Of a stretch of 59,714 nucleotides of DNA, positions 32,772-42,436 are shown piece by piece. The number at the start of each line of letters is the position of its first letter. The stretch's first letter is position 1. The DNA comes from Xanthobacteraceae bacterium (lineage in GTDB: Bacteria; Pseudomonadota; Alphaproteobacteria; Rhizobiales; Xanthobacteraceae). Location of the stretch: assembly GCA_019746135.1 (NCBI GenBank), contig JAIESI010000006.1, forward strand, positions 1 through 59,714, given 5' to 3'. The translations under genes and the position numbers were made by a program. The notes below the pieces were generated by a model. The model saw only the letters and a list, made by a program, of their open reading frames with translations, ran no database searches and was not told where the DNA came from.

Positions 32772-33647
32772 ATGGAGCAGCCGCACCTTCTCGCCGAGCT
32801 GCTGGTGCCGTTCAGCTACGGCTACATGCTGAAGGCCATGTGGGTCAGCGCACTGGTCGGCGGCGTCTGCGCCTTCCTGTCCGCTTACCTGATGCTCAAA
32901 GGCTGGTCGCTGATGGGCGACGCGCTGGCGCATTCGATCGTGCCGGGCGTCGCCGCCGCCTACATCCTCGGCGCGCCGTTCGCGGTCGGAGCCTTCTTCG
33001 CCGGCATTCTCGCCGCCGCGGGCATGCAGTTCGTCAAGCAGAAGTCGCAATTGCGCGAGGACGCGGTGATCGGGCTCGTCTTCACCTCGCTGTTTGCGCT
33101 CGGACTGCTGATGGCGTCGATCTGGCCCACCTCGGTGAGCATCCAGACCATCGTGCTCGGCAATATCCTTGCGATCTCCGATGAAGACGTGGTGCAGGTC
33201 GCGATCATTGCCGCGGTCTCGCTCGTTGTTCTGGGGCTGTTGTGGAAGGACCTGATGGTCACGTTCTTCGACGAGAACCACGCCCGCAGCGTCGGCCTGA
33301 ACACCCGCCTTCTGAAAATCGTGTTCTTCACGCTGCTCAGCGCCTGCACCGTCGCTGCGCTGCAGACCGTCGGCGCATGCCTCGTCATCGCCATGGTGGT
33401 GACGCCCGGGGCCACCGCCTACCTTTTGACCGACCGGTTCGGCTGGCTGATCGTGATCAGCGTTGTCCTCGGCACCGTCACCAGCTTCGTCGGGGCCTAT
33501 ATCAGCTACTTCCTCGACGGCGCGACCGGCGGCGTGATCGTCAGCCTGCAGACGCTGCTGTTCCTGGCCGCCTTCTACTTTGCGCCCAAGCATGGCGTCG
33601 TCGCCGCAAGACGCAGGCGGCGCGCGACGCCGGAGGCGGCGGCATGA
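32772..33647 (+). CDS. sitC: manganese/iron ABC transporter permease
   Basis: A 291-residue ABC-3 family membrane protein with eight or so hydrophobic helices. Typical sequence: Gly-Trp-Ser-Leu-Met-Gly-Asp-Ala-Leu-Ala-His-Ser near residue 38, Glu-Asp-Ala-Val-Ile-Gly-Leu-Val-Phe-Thr, and Thr-Val-Gly-Ala-Cys-Leu-Val-Ile-Ala-Met-Val-Val-Thr-Pro-Gly-Ala. The C-terminus is basic. It starts 5 bp after sitB and its stop overlaps the sitD start as ATGA. SitC and SitD would form the heterodimeric channel. Confidence 0.93.
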   Translation: MEQPHLLAELLVPFSYGYMLKAMWVSALVGGVCAFLSAYLMLKGWSLMGDALAHSIVPGVAAAYILGAPFAVGAFFAGILAAAGMQFVKQKSQLREDAVIGLVFTSLFALGLLMASIWPTSVSIQTIVLGNILAISDEDVVQVAIIAAVSLVVLGLLWKDLMVTFFDENHARSVGLNTRLLKIVFFTLLSACTVAALQTVGACLVIAMVVTPGATAYLLTDRFGWLIVISVVLGTVTSFVGAYISYFLDGATGGVIVSLQTLLFLAAFYFAPKHGVVAARRRRRATPEAAA

Positions 33648-34525
33648 GCGCCGTGCTCGACTGGGTCATGCTCCCGCTCGCCTATCCGTTCATGCAGCGG
33701 GCGCTGCTGGTGTCGGTGATGGTGGCGGCGGTCTGCGCAGTGCTGTCCTGCTACTTGGTGCTGAAGGGGTGGTCGCTGATGGGCGATGCCATCTCGCACG
33801 CGGTGCTGCCCGGGATCGTGCTCGCCTACCTGCTCCATCTGCCGCTCGCGGTCGGCGCATTCGCCGCCGGCCTCTCCTGCGCGCTGTTCACCGGCTATCT
33901 GAAGGCGAACAGCCGCATCAAGGAAGACACGGTGATGGGTATCGTGTTCTCCGGGATGTTCGGCCTGGGGCTGGTGATCTTCACCAAGGTGGAGACCGAT
34001 CAGCACCTGCTGCATATCCTGTTCGGCAATGTGCTGGGCGTCAGCGCCGGAGACCTGATCGAAACTGCGGTCGTGGCCGGCGGCGTGCTGCTCGTCGTCC
34101 TGGTCAAGTGGCGCGATCTTCTGCTCTACTGCTTCGATCCCAACCACGCGCGTTCGATCGGCCTGCCGGTGCGGACGCTGCACTATGGCTTTCTGGTCCT
34201 GCTGTCGCTGGCGATCGTCGCGTCGCTGAAGACCGTCGGCATCATTCTCGTTATCGCCATGCTGATCGCGCCGGGCGCCACCGCCTTCCTTCTGACCCGC
34301 AGCTTCGGGCGCATGCTGCCGATTGCCGCGGCCTCGGCCACGATATCCGCCGCGTTCGGCACGCTCGTCAGCTTCCACATCGACGGCGCGACCGGAGCCT
34401 GCATCGTGCTGACGCAGGCACTGTTGTTCGTTCTGGCGTTCCTGTTCTCGCCCAGGCGCGGGATCTTGCAGTTCGGCAAGGAGCGCGAGGGGCCCCGGGA
34501 TTGGGCGGACGGCTCGCGGGCCTGA
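33644..34525 (+). CDS. sitD: manganese/iron ABC transporter permease
   Basis: A 293-residue ABC-3 permease, paralogous to SitC: the Gly-Trp-Ser-Leu-Met-Gly-Asp-Ala-Ile-Ser-His-Ala-Val-Leu-Pro-Gly segment and Thr-Val-Gly-Ile-Ile-Leu-Val-Ile-Ala-Met-Leu-Ile-Ala-Pro-Gly-Ala align directly. The ATG at 33644 overlaps the sitC stop. It closes the operon and converges, 5 bp later, on the molybdopterin-oxidoreductase gene, with no terminator visible between them. Confidence 0.93.
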   Translation: MSAVLDWVMLPLAYPFMQRALLVSVMVAAVCAVLSCYLVLKGWSLMGDAISHAVLPGIVLAYLLHLPLAVGAFAAGLSCALFTGYLKANSRIKEDTVMGIVFSGMFGLGLVIFTKVETDQHLLHILFGNVLGVSAGDLIETAVVAGGVLLVVLVKWRDLLLYCFDPNHARSIGLPVRTLHYGFLVLLSLAIVASLKTVGIILVIAMLIAPGATAFLLTRSFGRMLPIAAASATISAAFGTLVSFHIDGATGACIVLTQALLFVLAFLFSPRRGILQFGKEREGPRDWADGSRA

Positions 34526-34530
34526 GACAT

Positions 34531-36879
34531 CTATCGTGACGGTCCCGGGCGCCCGGCGCTGAGCGCCTCCCACACCCGCGCCGGCGAAGCCGGCAGATCG
34601 ATGTGCTCGATGCCGGCACCCGCAAGCGCATCCAGGATCGCGTTCATGGCCGACGGCAACGATCCGGCGACGCCCGACTCGCCCGCGCCCTTCACACCGA
34701 GCGGATTGCTGGTGCAGGGCACGGCGTGCAGCGCCGTCGTCATGCTCGGCATGCCTTCAGCGCGCGGCATCGCGTAATCCATGAACGATGCGTTGAGAAG
34801 CTGGCCGTCATCGCCGTAGCGGACATGCTCGCCCAGCACCTGGCCGAGCCCCTGCGCGATGCCGCCGTGAGTCTGTCCGTCGACGATGGACTCGTGGATG
34901 ACGGTGCCGACGTCGTCCACTGCGACATATCCGACCACGTCCACCCGGCCGGTCTGCGGATCGATCTCCACCTCGCAGACGTGGCAGCCGTTCGGGAACG
35001 ACATCTGCGGCGAGGTGAATTCGGCGGTGCTGTCGAGCCCCGATTTGAGATCGTCCGGCAGGTTCGGCGCGCTGCGAACGCGCCGGGCGAGCTCCAGGAT
35101 CGGCACGCGAAGATCAGTGCCCGCGACGGCAAATGTGCCCTTGGCAAATTCGACGTCGGCTGGCGCGACCTCCAGAAGATGCGAGGCGAGCCGTCGGCCC
35201 TTCTCGATCGCGGCGTCACAGGCGACGGCCGAGGCGCTGCCGGCCATCATCAGCGAGCGCGATGCGACGGAGGGCGTGCCGTCCGGCACCTCGTCGCTGT
35301 CGCCTTCGATCAGCTTGACCGACGTGACATCGATGCCGAGCCTTGTTGCGACGACCCTCGGCAGCGTGGAGAGATGTCCTTGTCCCATCGCCTGCACGCC
35401 GAGGCGTATGGCCACCGAGCCGTCGGCCTCGAAGCGCAGATCGGCCTTCTCGTTGAGGATCCCGCCCGCAACCTCGAGGAAGCAGCACAAGCCGATGCCG
35501 CGGAGCCTGCCGCTCCTGCGGGAGGCGGCGCGGCGCTTGTTGAAGCCCTTCCAGTCGGAAAGCGCCAGCGCGCGATCCAGGATCGCCTCGAACTCGCCGC
35601 TGTCGTAGATCGGGCCGTTCGGCGTGCGGTAGGGCATCGCGCTGCGCGGAATGAGGTTGCGACGGCGCAACGACGCCCGCTCGATGCCCAGCTTGCGCGC
35701 GGCACCGTCGATCAGCCGCTCGATCAGGTAAATCGCCTCCGGCCGCCCGGCCCCGCGATAGGGCCCGAGCGGGGCCGCGTTGGTGAACACCATCTTCACG
35801 TCGATTGCGATCGCCGGGATGCGATAGACGCTGGAGAGGCAGTTCTTGGTGTTCGCGGTTCCGAAGATCGCCGCGTATTGCGTGGTGTAGGCGCCGATGC
35901 CGACATGGTTGCGCACGCGCAGCGCCAGGAACCTGCCGCGCGCATCGAGCGCTAGCTCGCCCTCGAGGATGCCGTCGCGTCCATGCGAGTCGGAGAGGAA
36001 GCTTTCCATCCGGCTGTTGCACCATTTGACCGGCCGGCCGAGCTTGCGCGCCGCGTAAAGGATCGCGGCGTATTCGGGATAACACTGCGCCTTCATGCCG
36101 AAGCCGCCGCCGACGTCGTGGGTCAACACGCGGATCGATGTGAGCGGAACCTTGAACACGCCTTCGGCGAGCAGCTTGCGCACCACGGCGACGCCCTGCG
36201 TGCTGGCGATCAGCGTGTAGCGCTGACGCTGCTCGTCCCACAGGCCGATGCCCGAGCGCGGCTCCATCGAGACCGGCGCGAGCCGCGTATCCTGAAGCGT
36301 TACGCGCTCGACATGGGCCGCAGCCGCGAACGCCGCATCCACCGCGGCGACGTTGCCGTCGGTCCAGTCGAGCGCGACGTTGCCGGGAGCCTGCGCATGA
36401 ACGGCAGCCGCGCCCGCGGCGGTCGCGCGGCCGATGTCCGGGGCGCTGGACAGTTCCTCGAGGTCGAGCGAGATGCGCTCGGCCGCGTCCTGCGCCTGCG
36501 TGAGCGTGCGCGCGACCACGATCGCGACCGGCTCGCCGACATAGCGGATGCGATCGGTCGCAAGCGCCGGCATGGCGGCCGCGACCATGGGCTTGCCGTC
36601 GCGCCCGGTGGTGCCGGCGACCGGCGGAATGCCGCCGAGGCCGTCATCGGCGAGGTCCCGCCCGGTGAAGATGCCGATCACGCCCGGCAACGCCCGTGCC
36701 GCTTTGGTGTCGATCGAGCGGATGCTGGCATGGGCGACGCCCGCGCGCAGGAATACGCCATAGGCCTGGTCCGGGGCGTTCAGGTCGTCGGTGAAGCGGC
36801 CGCGGCCGACCAGCAAAGGCGTGTCCTCGCTGCGCAGCGCGCCCTGATCACTGCCGAACCGGGTCGGTGTGTCGTCCAT
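34531..36879 (-). CDS. xanthine dehydrogenase family molybdopterin-binding subunit, stand-alone
   Basis: A 782-residue large subunit of the xanthine oxidase / CO-dehydrogenase (CoxL) family, from ATG 36879 (in-frame TTG at 36891 possible). Visible motifs: Arg-Tyr-Val-Gly-Glu-Pro-Val-Ala near residue 110, Gly-Gly-Gly-Phe-Gly-Met-Lys, Pro-Tyr-Arg-Gly-Ala-Gly-Arg-Pro-Glu, Gln-Ala-Met-Gly-Gln-Gly-His, and the catalytic Glu in Gly-Val-Lys-Gly-Ala-Gly-Glu-Ser-Gly. It hydroxylates a carbon next to nitrogen or oxidises an aldehyde. The FAD and 2Fe-2S subunits are not next to it, so it must use unlinked partners. It follows the GntR gene by 15 bp. Confidence 0.9.
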   Translation of the reverse strand: MDDTPTRFGSDQGALRSEDTPLLVGRGRFTDDLNAPDQAYGVFLRAGVAHASIRSIDTKAARALPGVIGIFTGRDLADDGLGGIPPVAGTTGRDGKPMVAAAMPALATDRIRYVGEPVAIVVARTLTQAQDAAERISLDLEELSSAPDIGRATAAGAAAVHAQAPGNVALDWTDGNVAAVDAAFAAAAHVERVTLQDTRLAPVSMEPRSGIGLWDEQRQRYTLIASTQGVAVVRKLLAEGVFKVPLTSIRVLTHDVGGGFGMKAQCYPEYAAILYAARKLGRPVKWCNSRMESFLSDSHGRDGILEGELALDARGRFLALRVRNHVGIGAYTTQYAAIFGTANTKNCLSSVYRIPAIAIDVKMVFTNAAPLGPYRGAGRPEAIYLIERLIDGAARKLGIERASLRRRNLIPRSAMPYRTPNGPIYDSGEFEAILDRALALSDWKGFNKRRAASRRSGRLRGIGLCCFLEVAGGILNEKADLRFEADGSVAIRLGVQAMGQGHLSTLPRVVATRLGIDVTSVKLIEGDSDEVPDGTPSVASRSLMMAGSASAVACDAAIEKGRRLASHLLEVAPADVEFAKGTFAVAGTDLRVPILELARRVRSAPNLPDDLKSGLDSTAEFTSPQMSFPNGCHVCEVEIDPQTGRVDVVGYVAVDDVGTVIHESIVDGQTHGGIAQGLGQVLGEHVRYGDDGQLLNASFMDYAMPRAEGMPSMTTALHAVPCTSNPLGVKGAGESGVAGSLPSAMNAILDALAGAGIEHIDLPASPARVWEALSAGRPGPSR

Positions 36880-36894
36880 CGTTGCCCTCAAATG

Positions 36895-37593
36895 TCAGTC
36901 GGGAAGATTACCGAGCCGCAGCATCAGCTCGACCGCGCCGCGCAGGTCGCCGGCGAGCGCATCGCGCGCGGCCGCCCCGTCGCGCTGGCGCATCGCCTCG
37001 ATCAGCCGGGCGTGACAGTCGGGCGCATATTTGCTCATCGCCTCGCGGCCGCGCAGCCCAAGCGCGAAATGCAGGAACGGTCCGATCCGCAGCCACAGGT
37101 TCTCAATGATGCCGAGCAGCACCGGCATCTCGGCCGCGCGATAGACCGTGAAATGCAGCTCCTTGTTGGCGCGGAACATCCGCGCCGATTCATGGCGCGT
37201 GCGCATTTCCTCGTTGAAGGCGTCGTCCAGCGCCTCGAGCTGCCTGATCGTGTCCGGCTGGATGCGCTGCGCGGCCGCTTCCGCCGCCATGCCCTCGAGG
37301 GTCAGCCTGAGGTGCAGGATCTCGTGCACGCGCGCCTTGGTCATCAGCGGCACGCGGATGGCGCGGTTCGGCAGCACCTCGAGCGCGCCTTCGGCGGCGA
37401 GCCGCTGCACCGCCTCGCGCACCGGCATCAGGCTGGTGCCGAACGCGGTGGTGAGCTGCCGCAGCGTGACCTTCTCGCCGGGCTGGACGCCGCCCACCAT
37501 CAGGTAGTCGCGCAGCTCGTTGTAGACGCGCTGGCCGAGCGTGCCGCTCTCGATGGGTTGAAGTCCGGACAGGGCAGGGTGCTGAAGATTCAT
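36895..37593 (-). CDS. GntR family transcriptional regulator (FCD subfamily)
   Basis: A 232-residue regulator from ATG 37593; ATG at 37632 is an alternative, and the frame is open to 37671. The winged helix has Gly-Gln-Arg-Val-Tyr-Asn-Glu-Leu-Arg-Asp-Tyr-Leu, Thr-Leu-Arg-Gln-Leu-Thr-Thr-Ala-Phe-Gly, and Pro-Val-Arg-Glu-Ala-Val-Gln-Arg-Leu-Ala-Ala-Glu-Gly-Ala. The C-terminal FCD domain has Arg-Leu-Thr-Leu-Glu-Gly, Asn-Lys-Glu-Leu-His-Phe and a final Cys-His-Ala-Arg-Leu metal-ligand-like helix. It is co-directional with the molybdopterin gene and divergent from Liv system I, with a perfect palindrome between. Confidence 0.9.
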   Translation of the reverse strand: MNLQHPALSGLQPIESGTLGQRVYNELRDYLMVGGVQPGEKVTLRQLTTAFGTSLMPVREAVQRLAAEGALEVLPNRAIRVPLMTKARVHEILHLRLTLEGMAAEAAAQRIQPDTIRQLEALDDAFNEEMRTRHESARMFRANKELHFTVYRAAEMPVLLGIIENLWLRIGPFLHFALGLRGREAMSKYAPDCHARLIEAMRQRDGAAARDALAGDLRGAVELMLRLGNLPD

Positions 37594-37661
37594 AAGTGTC
37601 GCGGGTTCACCGGAGCGGTGGACGCTTGACATCGGCGACAGCCGCCGATGAGATTGGTGAT

Positions 37662-37673
37662 ATGTGATCACAT
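37662..37673. promoter_or_regulatory. 12-bp perfect palindrome, candidate GntR operator
   Basis: ATGTGATCACAT at 37662-37673 is a perfect palindrome, 69 bp upstream of the preferred GntR start and 106 bp upstream of the divergent Liv-system receptor gene. Its TGTnnnnACA core has the spacing of FadR/GntR-type sites. Placement suggests autoregulation and control of both flanking operons. Confidence 0.55.
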
Positions 37674-37779
37674 CGGATCATGACCGAAGCCGGTTGGGCG
37701 GGCAAGCCTGCCGTCGCGCTGCCGGTCCGAGCCGATGCGATCCGAATAACGAAACACAACAAGCGATCGGGGAGGCGAC

Positions 37780-39024
37780 ATGTCGACATCCAGGAAAACG
37801 TTCGTGAGCAGTGCCGCGAGTCTCGTGGCCCTGTTCAGCGCGGGGCTGCTGCTGGCCGGTGCGCAGGCGCAGCAGAAGCCGCCGATCAAGATCGGCCTCT
37901 TGCCGCCGGTGACCGGACCGCTCGCCTCGCCGGGCGCGGAGATGGTCAACGGCTTCCGCCTGTTCTGGGAGCAGGCCAACCAGACCGCCGGCGGCCGCAA
38001 GGTCGAGGTCGTCATCGCCGACACCACCTGCAATCCGGATCAGGCGCTGGCCCAGGCGCGCCGGTTGGTGCTGCAGGAAAAGGTGAACTTCCTCGTCGGC
38101 CCGCTGTGCGGTCACGAAGGCCCGGCGGTGGCGCAGGTGAGCCGCGAGACCGGCGTGCCGCTGGTCATGGACGCGGCCGGGGCGGACAACGTCACCAAGT
38201 GGGAGCGCACGCCGACCGTGGTGCGTACCGCGGTCTCGTCGAGCCAGATCAGCCATCCGTTCGGCGAATATCTCTACAAGGAGCTCGGGCTCCGCAACGT
38301 CACTTTCATCGGCCAGGACTACACCTTCGGCCATGAGGTCACGCTCGGCGCGATCAAGACCTTCACCGATCTCGGCGGCAAGGTCGCGCGCCTGATCTGG
38401 AATCCGATCGGCACCAAGGACTACGGCACCACCATCAACACCATTCCTGCCAACACCGACGGCGTCGCCGTGACCATCGTCGGCGCGGATCGCATCCGGC
38501 TGTTCGAGGACTGGTTCAACTTCGGCATGGACAAGAAGCACAAGATCTACGGCACCTACTGGCTGCAGGAGGATATGCTGCCGCAGATCGACGAGCGGGC
38601 GGTGGGCCTGATCAGCAACTCGCTGCACTACGTGTCTGGCATCGATACGCCCGAGAACAAGGCGTTTGTCGACGCCTATGCCGGCAAGTACAAGCGACTG
38701 CCGTCGTGGTTTGCCGAGTCGGCCTACACCGCCGGACTCTGGGTCAAGACCGCGATCGACTCGATCAACGGCGACGTGGAGAACCGCGACGCGTTCCTGA
38801 AGGCGATGCGCACCGTGCAGATCAAGGCGCCGCGCGGGCCGCTCAAGCTCGACGAGTACGACAATCCGATCCAGAACGTCTATGTCGCCAAGGTCGAGAA
38901 GATCAAGCACCCGGTGCTGGGCGACGTGCTGATCAACAAGCCGGTGAAGACCTACACCGCGGTTTCCCAGTTCTGGACCTGGAAGCCGGAGGAATTCCTC
39001 GCGCGCGGTCCCTACAAGCGCTGA
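37780..39024 (+). CDS. branched-chain amino-acid-type ABC transporter substrate-binding protein (system I)
   Basis: A 414-residue Leu/Ile/Val-binding-protein-like receptor (periplasmic binding protein type I fold) with a signal peptide ending Ala-Gln-Ala-Gln near residue 29. The first strand Ile-Lys-Ile-Gly-Leu-Leu-Pro-Pro-Val-Thr-Gly-Pro and Asn-Phe-Leu-Val-Gly-Pro-Leu-Cys-Gly-His-Glu-Gly fit the family. In such clusters the ligand is often an aromatic acid, amide or other carboxylate rather than an amino acid, so the substrate is open. It starts the five-gene system I operon. Confidence 0.9.
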   Translation: MSTSRKTFVSSAASLVALFSAGLLLAGAQAQQKPPIKIGLLPPVTGPLASPGAEMVNGFRLFWEQANQTAGGRKVEVVIADTTCNPDQALAQARRLVLQEKVNFLVGPLCGHEGPAVAQVSRETGVPLVMDAAGADNVTKWERTPTVVRTAVSSSQISHPFGEYLYKELGLRNVTFIGQDYTFGHEVTLGAIKTFTDLGGKVARLIWNPIGTKDYGTTINTIPANTDGVAVTIVGADRIRLFEDWFNFGMDKKHKIYGTYWLQEDMLPQIDERAVGLISNSLHYVSGIDTPENKAFVDAYAGKYKRLPSWFAESAYTAGLWVKTAIDSINGDVENRDAFLKAMRTVQIKAPRGPLKLDEYDNPIQNVYVAKVEKIKHPVLGDVLINKPVKTYTAVSQFWTWKPEEFLARGPYKR

Positions 39025-39113
39025 GGCCGTGCCGTCGCGGGCCGTGCGGCGAGCGTGATCGCCGCACGGCTTCCGGTCCATATGAACTGACCGTCTGAAC
39101 TGACCATCCGATA

Positions 39114-39977
39114 ATGTCGACTGCCGCCGTTCTCCAGGCCATCAACGGGATTTCGCTCGCGGCGCTCTTGTTCCTGCTGTCGAGCGGTTTCACGCTGACC
39201 TTCGGCCTGATGCGCGTGGTCAATATGGCCTACGGCGCATATTACCTTCTGGGCGGCTATGTCGGCCTCTCGGTGGTCCGCCTGACCGGCAGCTTCGAGC
39301 TCGCGATCGTGGTGGGCGGCCTGTCGATCGTGGTGCTCGGCTATTTCGTCGACCGCTTCCTGATCCGGCCGATCGGCGGCAATCATCTGGCGCAGGTGCT
39401 GCTGACCGTCGGCGTGGCCTTCGTCATCGGCGAGGTATGTCTGGCGATCTGGGGCGGCGACAACCTCAAGATCCAGACGCCGGCCTATCTGCGCGGCTCG
39501 ATCGTGTTGCCGGGCGAGATCTACTACCCGCGCTATCGGTTCGCGCTCATCCTGTTTGGCGCGTTCGCGGCGCTGTCGCTGTGGCTTCTCTACAAGAAGA
39601 CGCAGATCGGCGCGGTGGTCCGCGCCGGCGTCGATGACCGCGAGATGGTCAACGCCACTGGCATCAATGTCGACCGGCTGTTCGTCCTCGTCTCGGCGCT
39701 GGCGTCGTTCCTCGCGGGCGTTGCCGGCGTTGTCGGCGGCGCGTTCCTCACCCTCAACCCGGGCGCGGAGTGGGATATTCTCGTCCTCGCGCTCGTGGTG
39801 GTGATCATCGGCGGGCTCGGCAGCCTCGAAGGCGCGATCCTCGGCAGCATCATCGTCGGCCTGCTCGATGCCTACGGCCGCTGGCTGTTGCCGGAGTTCT
39901 CCTACTTCGTGCTGTTCGGGCCGATGGCGATTTTGCTGCTGTTCCGGGCGACCGGCATCTTCGGCAAGGAGCACTGA
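39114..39977 (+). CDS. livH: branched-chain amino-acid-type ABC permease LivH (system I)
   Basis: A 287-residue LivH-type permease with about eight membrane helices. Family marks: Ile-Asn-Gly-Ile-Ser-Leu-Ala-Ala-Leu-Leu-Phe-Leu at the start, Phe-Gly-Leu-Met-Arg-Val-Val-Asn-Met-Ala near residue 31, and Val-Val-Ile-Ile-Gly-Gly-Leu-Gly-Ser-Leu-Glu-Gly-Ala near 228. TGAACTGACC occurs twice in the short leader just upstream (about 39083-39105). It is 89 bp after the receptor gene and 2 bp before livM. Confidence 0.92.
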   Translation: MSTAAVLQAINGISLAALLFLLSSGFTLTFGLMRVVNMAYGAYYLLGGYVGLSVVRLTGSFELAIVVGGLSIVVLGYFVDRFLIRPIGGNHLAQVLLTVGVAFVIGEVCLAIWGGDNLKIQTPAYLRGSIVLPGEIYYPRYRFALILFGAFAALSLWLLYKKTQIGAVVRAGVDDREMVNATGINVDRLFVLVSALASFLAGVAGVVGGAFLTLNPGAEWDILVLALVVVIIGGLGSLEGAILGSIIVGLLDAYGRWLLPEFSYFVLFGPMAILLLFRATGIFGKEH

Positions 39978-39979
39978 CG

Positions 39980-40930
39980 ATGGCCGGCCGGCAAGTCCAG
40001 ACCATCGCCCTGACCGTCGCGTTCCTGCTGGTGGCCGCAAGCGTGCCGCTGTTCGCCGGCGAGTTCTGGATGCGGCTCCTGATGCAGATCATGATCTTCG
40101 GGCTGCTGGCGCTGTCGACCGACCTGCTGCTCGGCCATGCCGGGCTGTTCTCGCTTTGCCATGCGTCGTTCTTCGCCGTCGCAGCCTATGCCACCGCGAT
40201 CCTCCAGGTGCGTCACGGCGTCGGCACTTTGCTCGCGGCTTCCGCCGGCATCGCCGCCGGCACGCTGCTGGCGCTGGTCTTCGCCGTCGCGGTGCGCACC
40301 CGCGGCGTCTACTTCATCCTGATCACGCTCGCCTTCGGCTATATCGTCTGGGGCGTCGCCTACCGCTGGGCCTCGTTCACCGGCGGCGACAACGGCGTGA
40401 CCAACGTTCCGCTGCCCGCGGTCGGATCGTGGCGCGTGACCGATGCGACGACCTACTACTACATCGTGCTGGCGGTCGTTCTCGTCTGCGCGCTCGCCTA
40501 CCGGATCCTGACGGCGTCGCCGTTCGGGCTGACGCTGCGCGGCATCAAGTCGAGCGAGTCGCGCATGCGCAGCATGGGCTACGACGTCGGCCGGCATCTC
40601 TACGTGGCGTTTGTCCTCTCCGGCGTGTTCTCGAGCATCGCCGGCGTGCTCTACGTCTATTTCAACCGCTTCGTCAATCCGACGGCGGCGTCGTTTCCGG
40701 TGTCGGTCGAGGCGGTGCTGATGGCGATCATCGGCGGCACCGGGACGATCATCGGATCGTTCCTCGGGGCCGGCATCATCCTCGTGCTCCGCAACTGGGT
40801 CAGCGGCTATTTCCACTACTACACCGCCATTCTCGGCGTGGTGTTCATCGTCACCGTGCTGTGGGCCCCGCAGGGCATCATGGGGCTGTTGAAGCGCTGG
40901 CGGTCCGGCGATCGCGGGGAGGGCGCATGA
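39980..40930 (+). CDS. livM: branched-chain amino-acid-type ABC permease LivM (system I)
   Basis: A 316-residue LivM-type permease starting at ATG 39980, 2 bp after livH. It has the family segment [16 protein letters not shown] near residue 48, [12 protein letters not shown], and [10 protein letters not shown] near 252. LivH and LivM form the membrane channel. Its stop overlaps the livG start as ATGA. Confidence 0.92.
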   Translation: MAGRQVQTIALTVAFLLVAASVPLFAGEFWMRLLMQIMIFGLLALSTDLLLGHAGLFSLCHASFFAVAAYATAILQVRHGVGTLLAASAGIAAGTLLALVFAVAVRTRGVYFILITLAFGYIVWGVAYRWASFTGGDNGVTNVPLPAVGSWRVTDATTYYYIVLAVVLVCALAYRILTASPFGLTLRGIKSSESRMRSMGYDVGRHLYVAFVLSGVFSSIAGVLYVYFNRFVNPTAASFPVSVEAVLMAIIGGTGTIIGSFLGAGIILVLRNWVSGYFHYYTAILGVVFIVTVLWAPQGIMGLLKRWRSGDRGEGA

Positions 40931-41656
40931 CCCCGGCGATCGCAGTGGAGCGGCTCTCCAAGGTGTTCGGCGGCCTGCGCGCGGTCGACGACGTGACGCT
41001 GGCCGTCGCCCCCGGCGAACGCCGCGTGCTGATCGGTCCGAACGGGGCCGGCAAGACCACGCTGTTTCATTGCATCGCCGGCACCTTGCAGCCGTCCGGC
41101 GGGCGGGTGGTTCTGTTCGGGGCCGACATTTCCGGTCTGCCGGAGAACCGTCGCACCGCGCGCGGCATGGGCCGCACGTTCCAGATCTCCAATGTCTGCG
41201 TCGATCTGACCGTGATGGAGAACCTGCAACTGGCGATGCTCGGCAACGACGCCCGCAAGTGGACCATGCATCGCCCGATGTCCGGTTTCACCGGGTTGCG
41301 CGAGCGCGGCGAGATCGCGCTCGCCCGGGTCGGATTGCGGGACCGGGCCGACGAGACGGTGAAATTCTTGTCCTACGGCGAGCGGCGGCAGCTCGAGCTT
41401 GCGCTGTCGCTCGCCTCCGACCCCAAGGTGCTGCTGCTCGACGAGCCCTGCGCGGGCCTCTCTCCGAGTGAGCGCCAGCGGCTGTTCCAGCTGGTCAAGC
41501 AGCTGTCGCGCGACATCACCCTGATCATGATCGAGCACGATATCGACATCGCGCTCGCGCTCGCCGACCGCGTCACGGTGCTGCACCGGGGCAAGGTGAT
41601 CCTCGACGGCACGCCGGACGAGGTCCGGACCAACCCGGAAGTGCGGGAGGTCTACT

Positions 41657-41670
<14 letters not shown>
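40927..41670 (+). CDS. livG: branched-chain amino-acid-type ABC ATPase LivG (system I)
   Basis: A 247-residue ATPase from the ATG overlapping the livM stop. Walker A is Gly-Pro-Asn-Gly-Ala-Gly-Lys-Thr-Thr near residue 39, the signature is Leu-Ser-Tyr-Gly-Glu-Arg-Arg-Gln, an accepted LivG variant of Leu-Ser-Gly-Gly, and Walker B is Val-Leu-Leu-Leu-Asp-Glu-Pro-Cys. The LivG-specific insertion with Gly-Arg-Thr-Phe-Gln-Ile-Ser-Asn is present. The C-terminus overlaps the TTG start of livF by 14 bp. Confidence 0.92.
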
Positions 41671-42415
<745 letters not shown>

Positions 42416-42436
42416 CCCGTTGTCGGCGAGGACATC

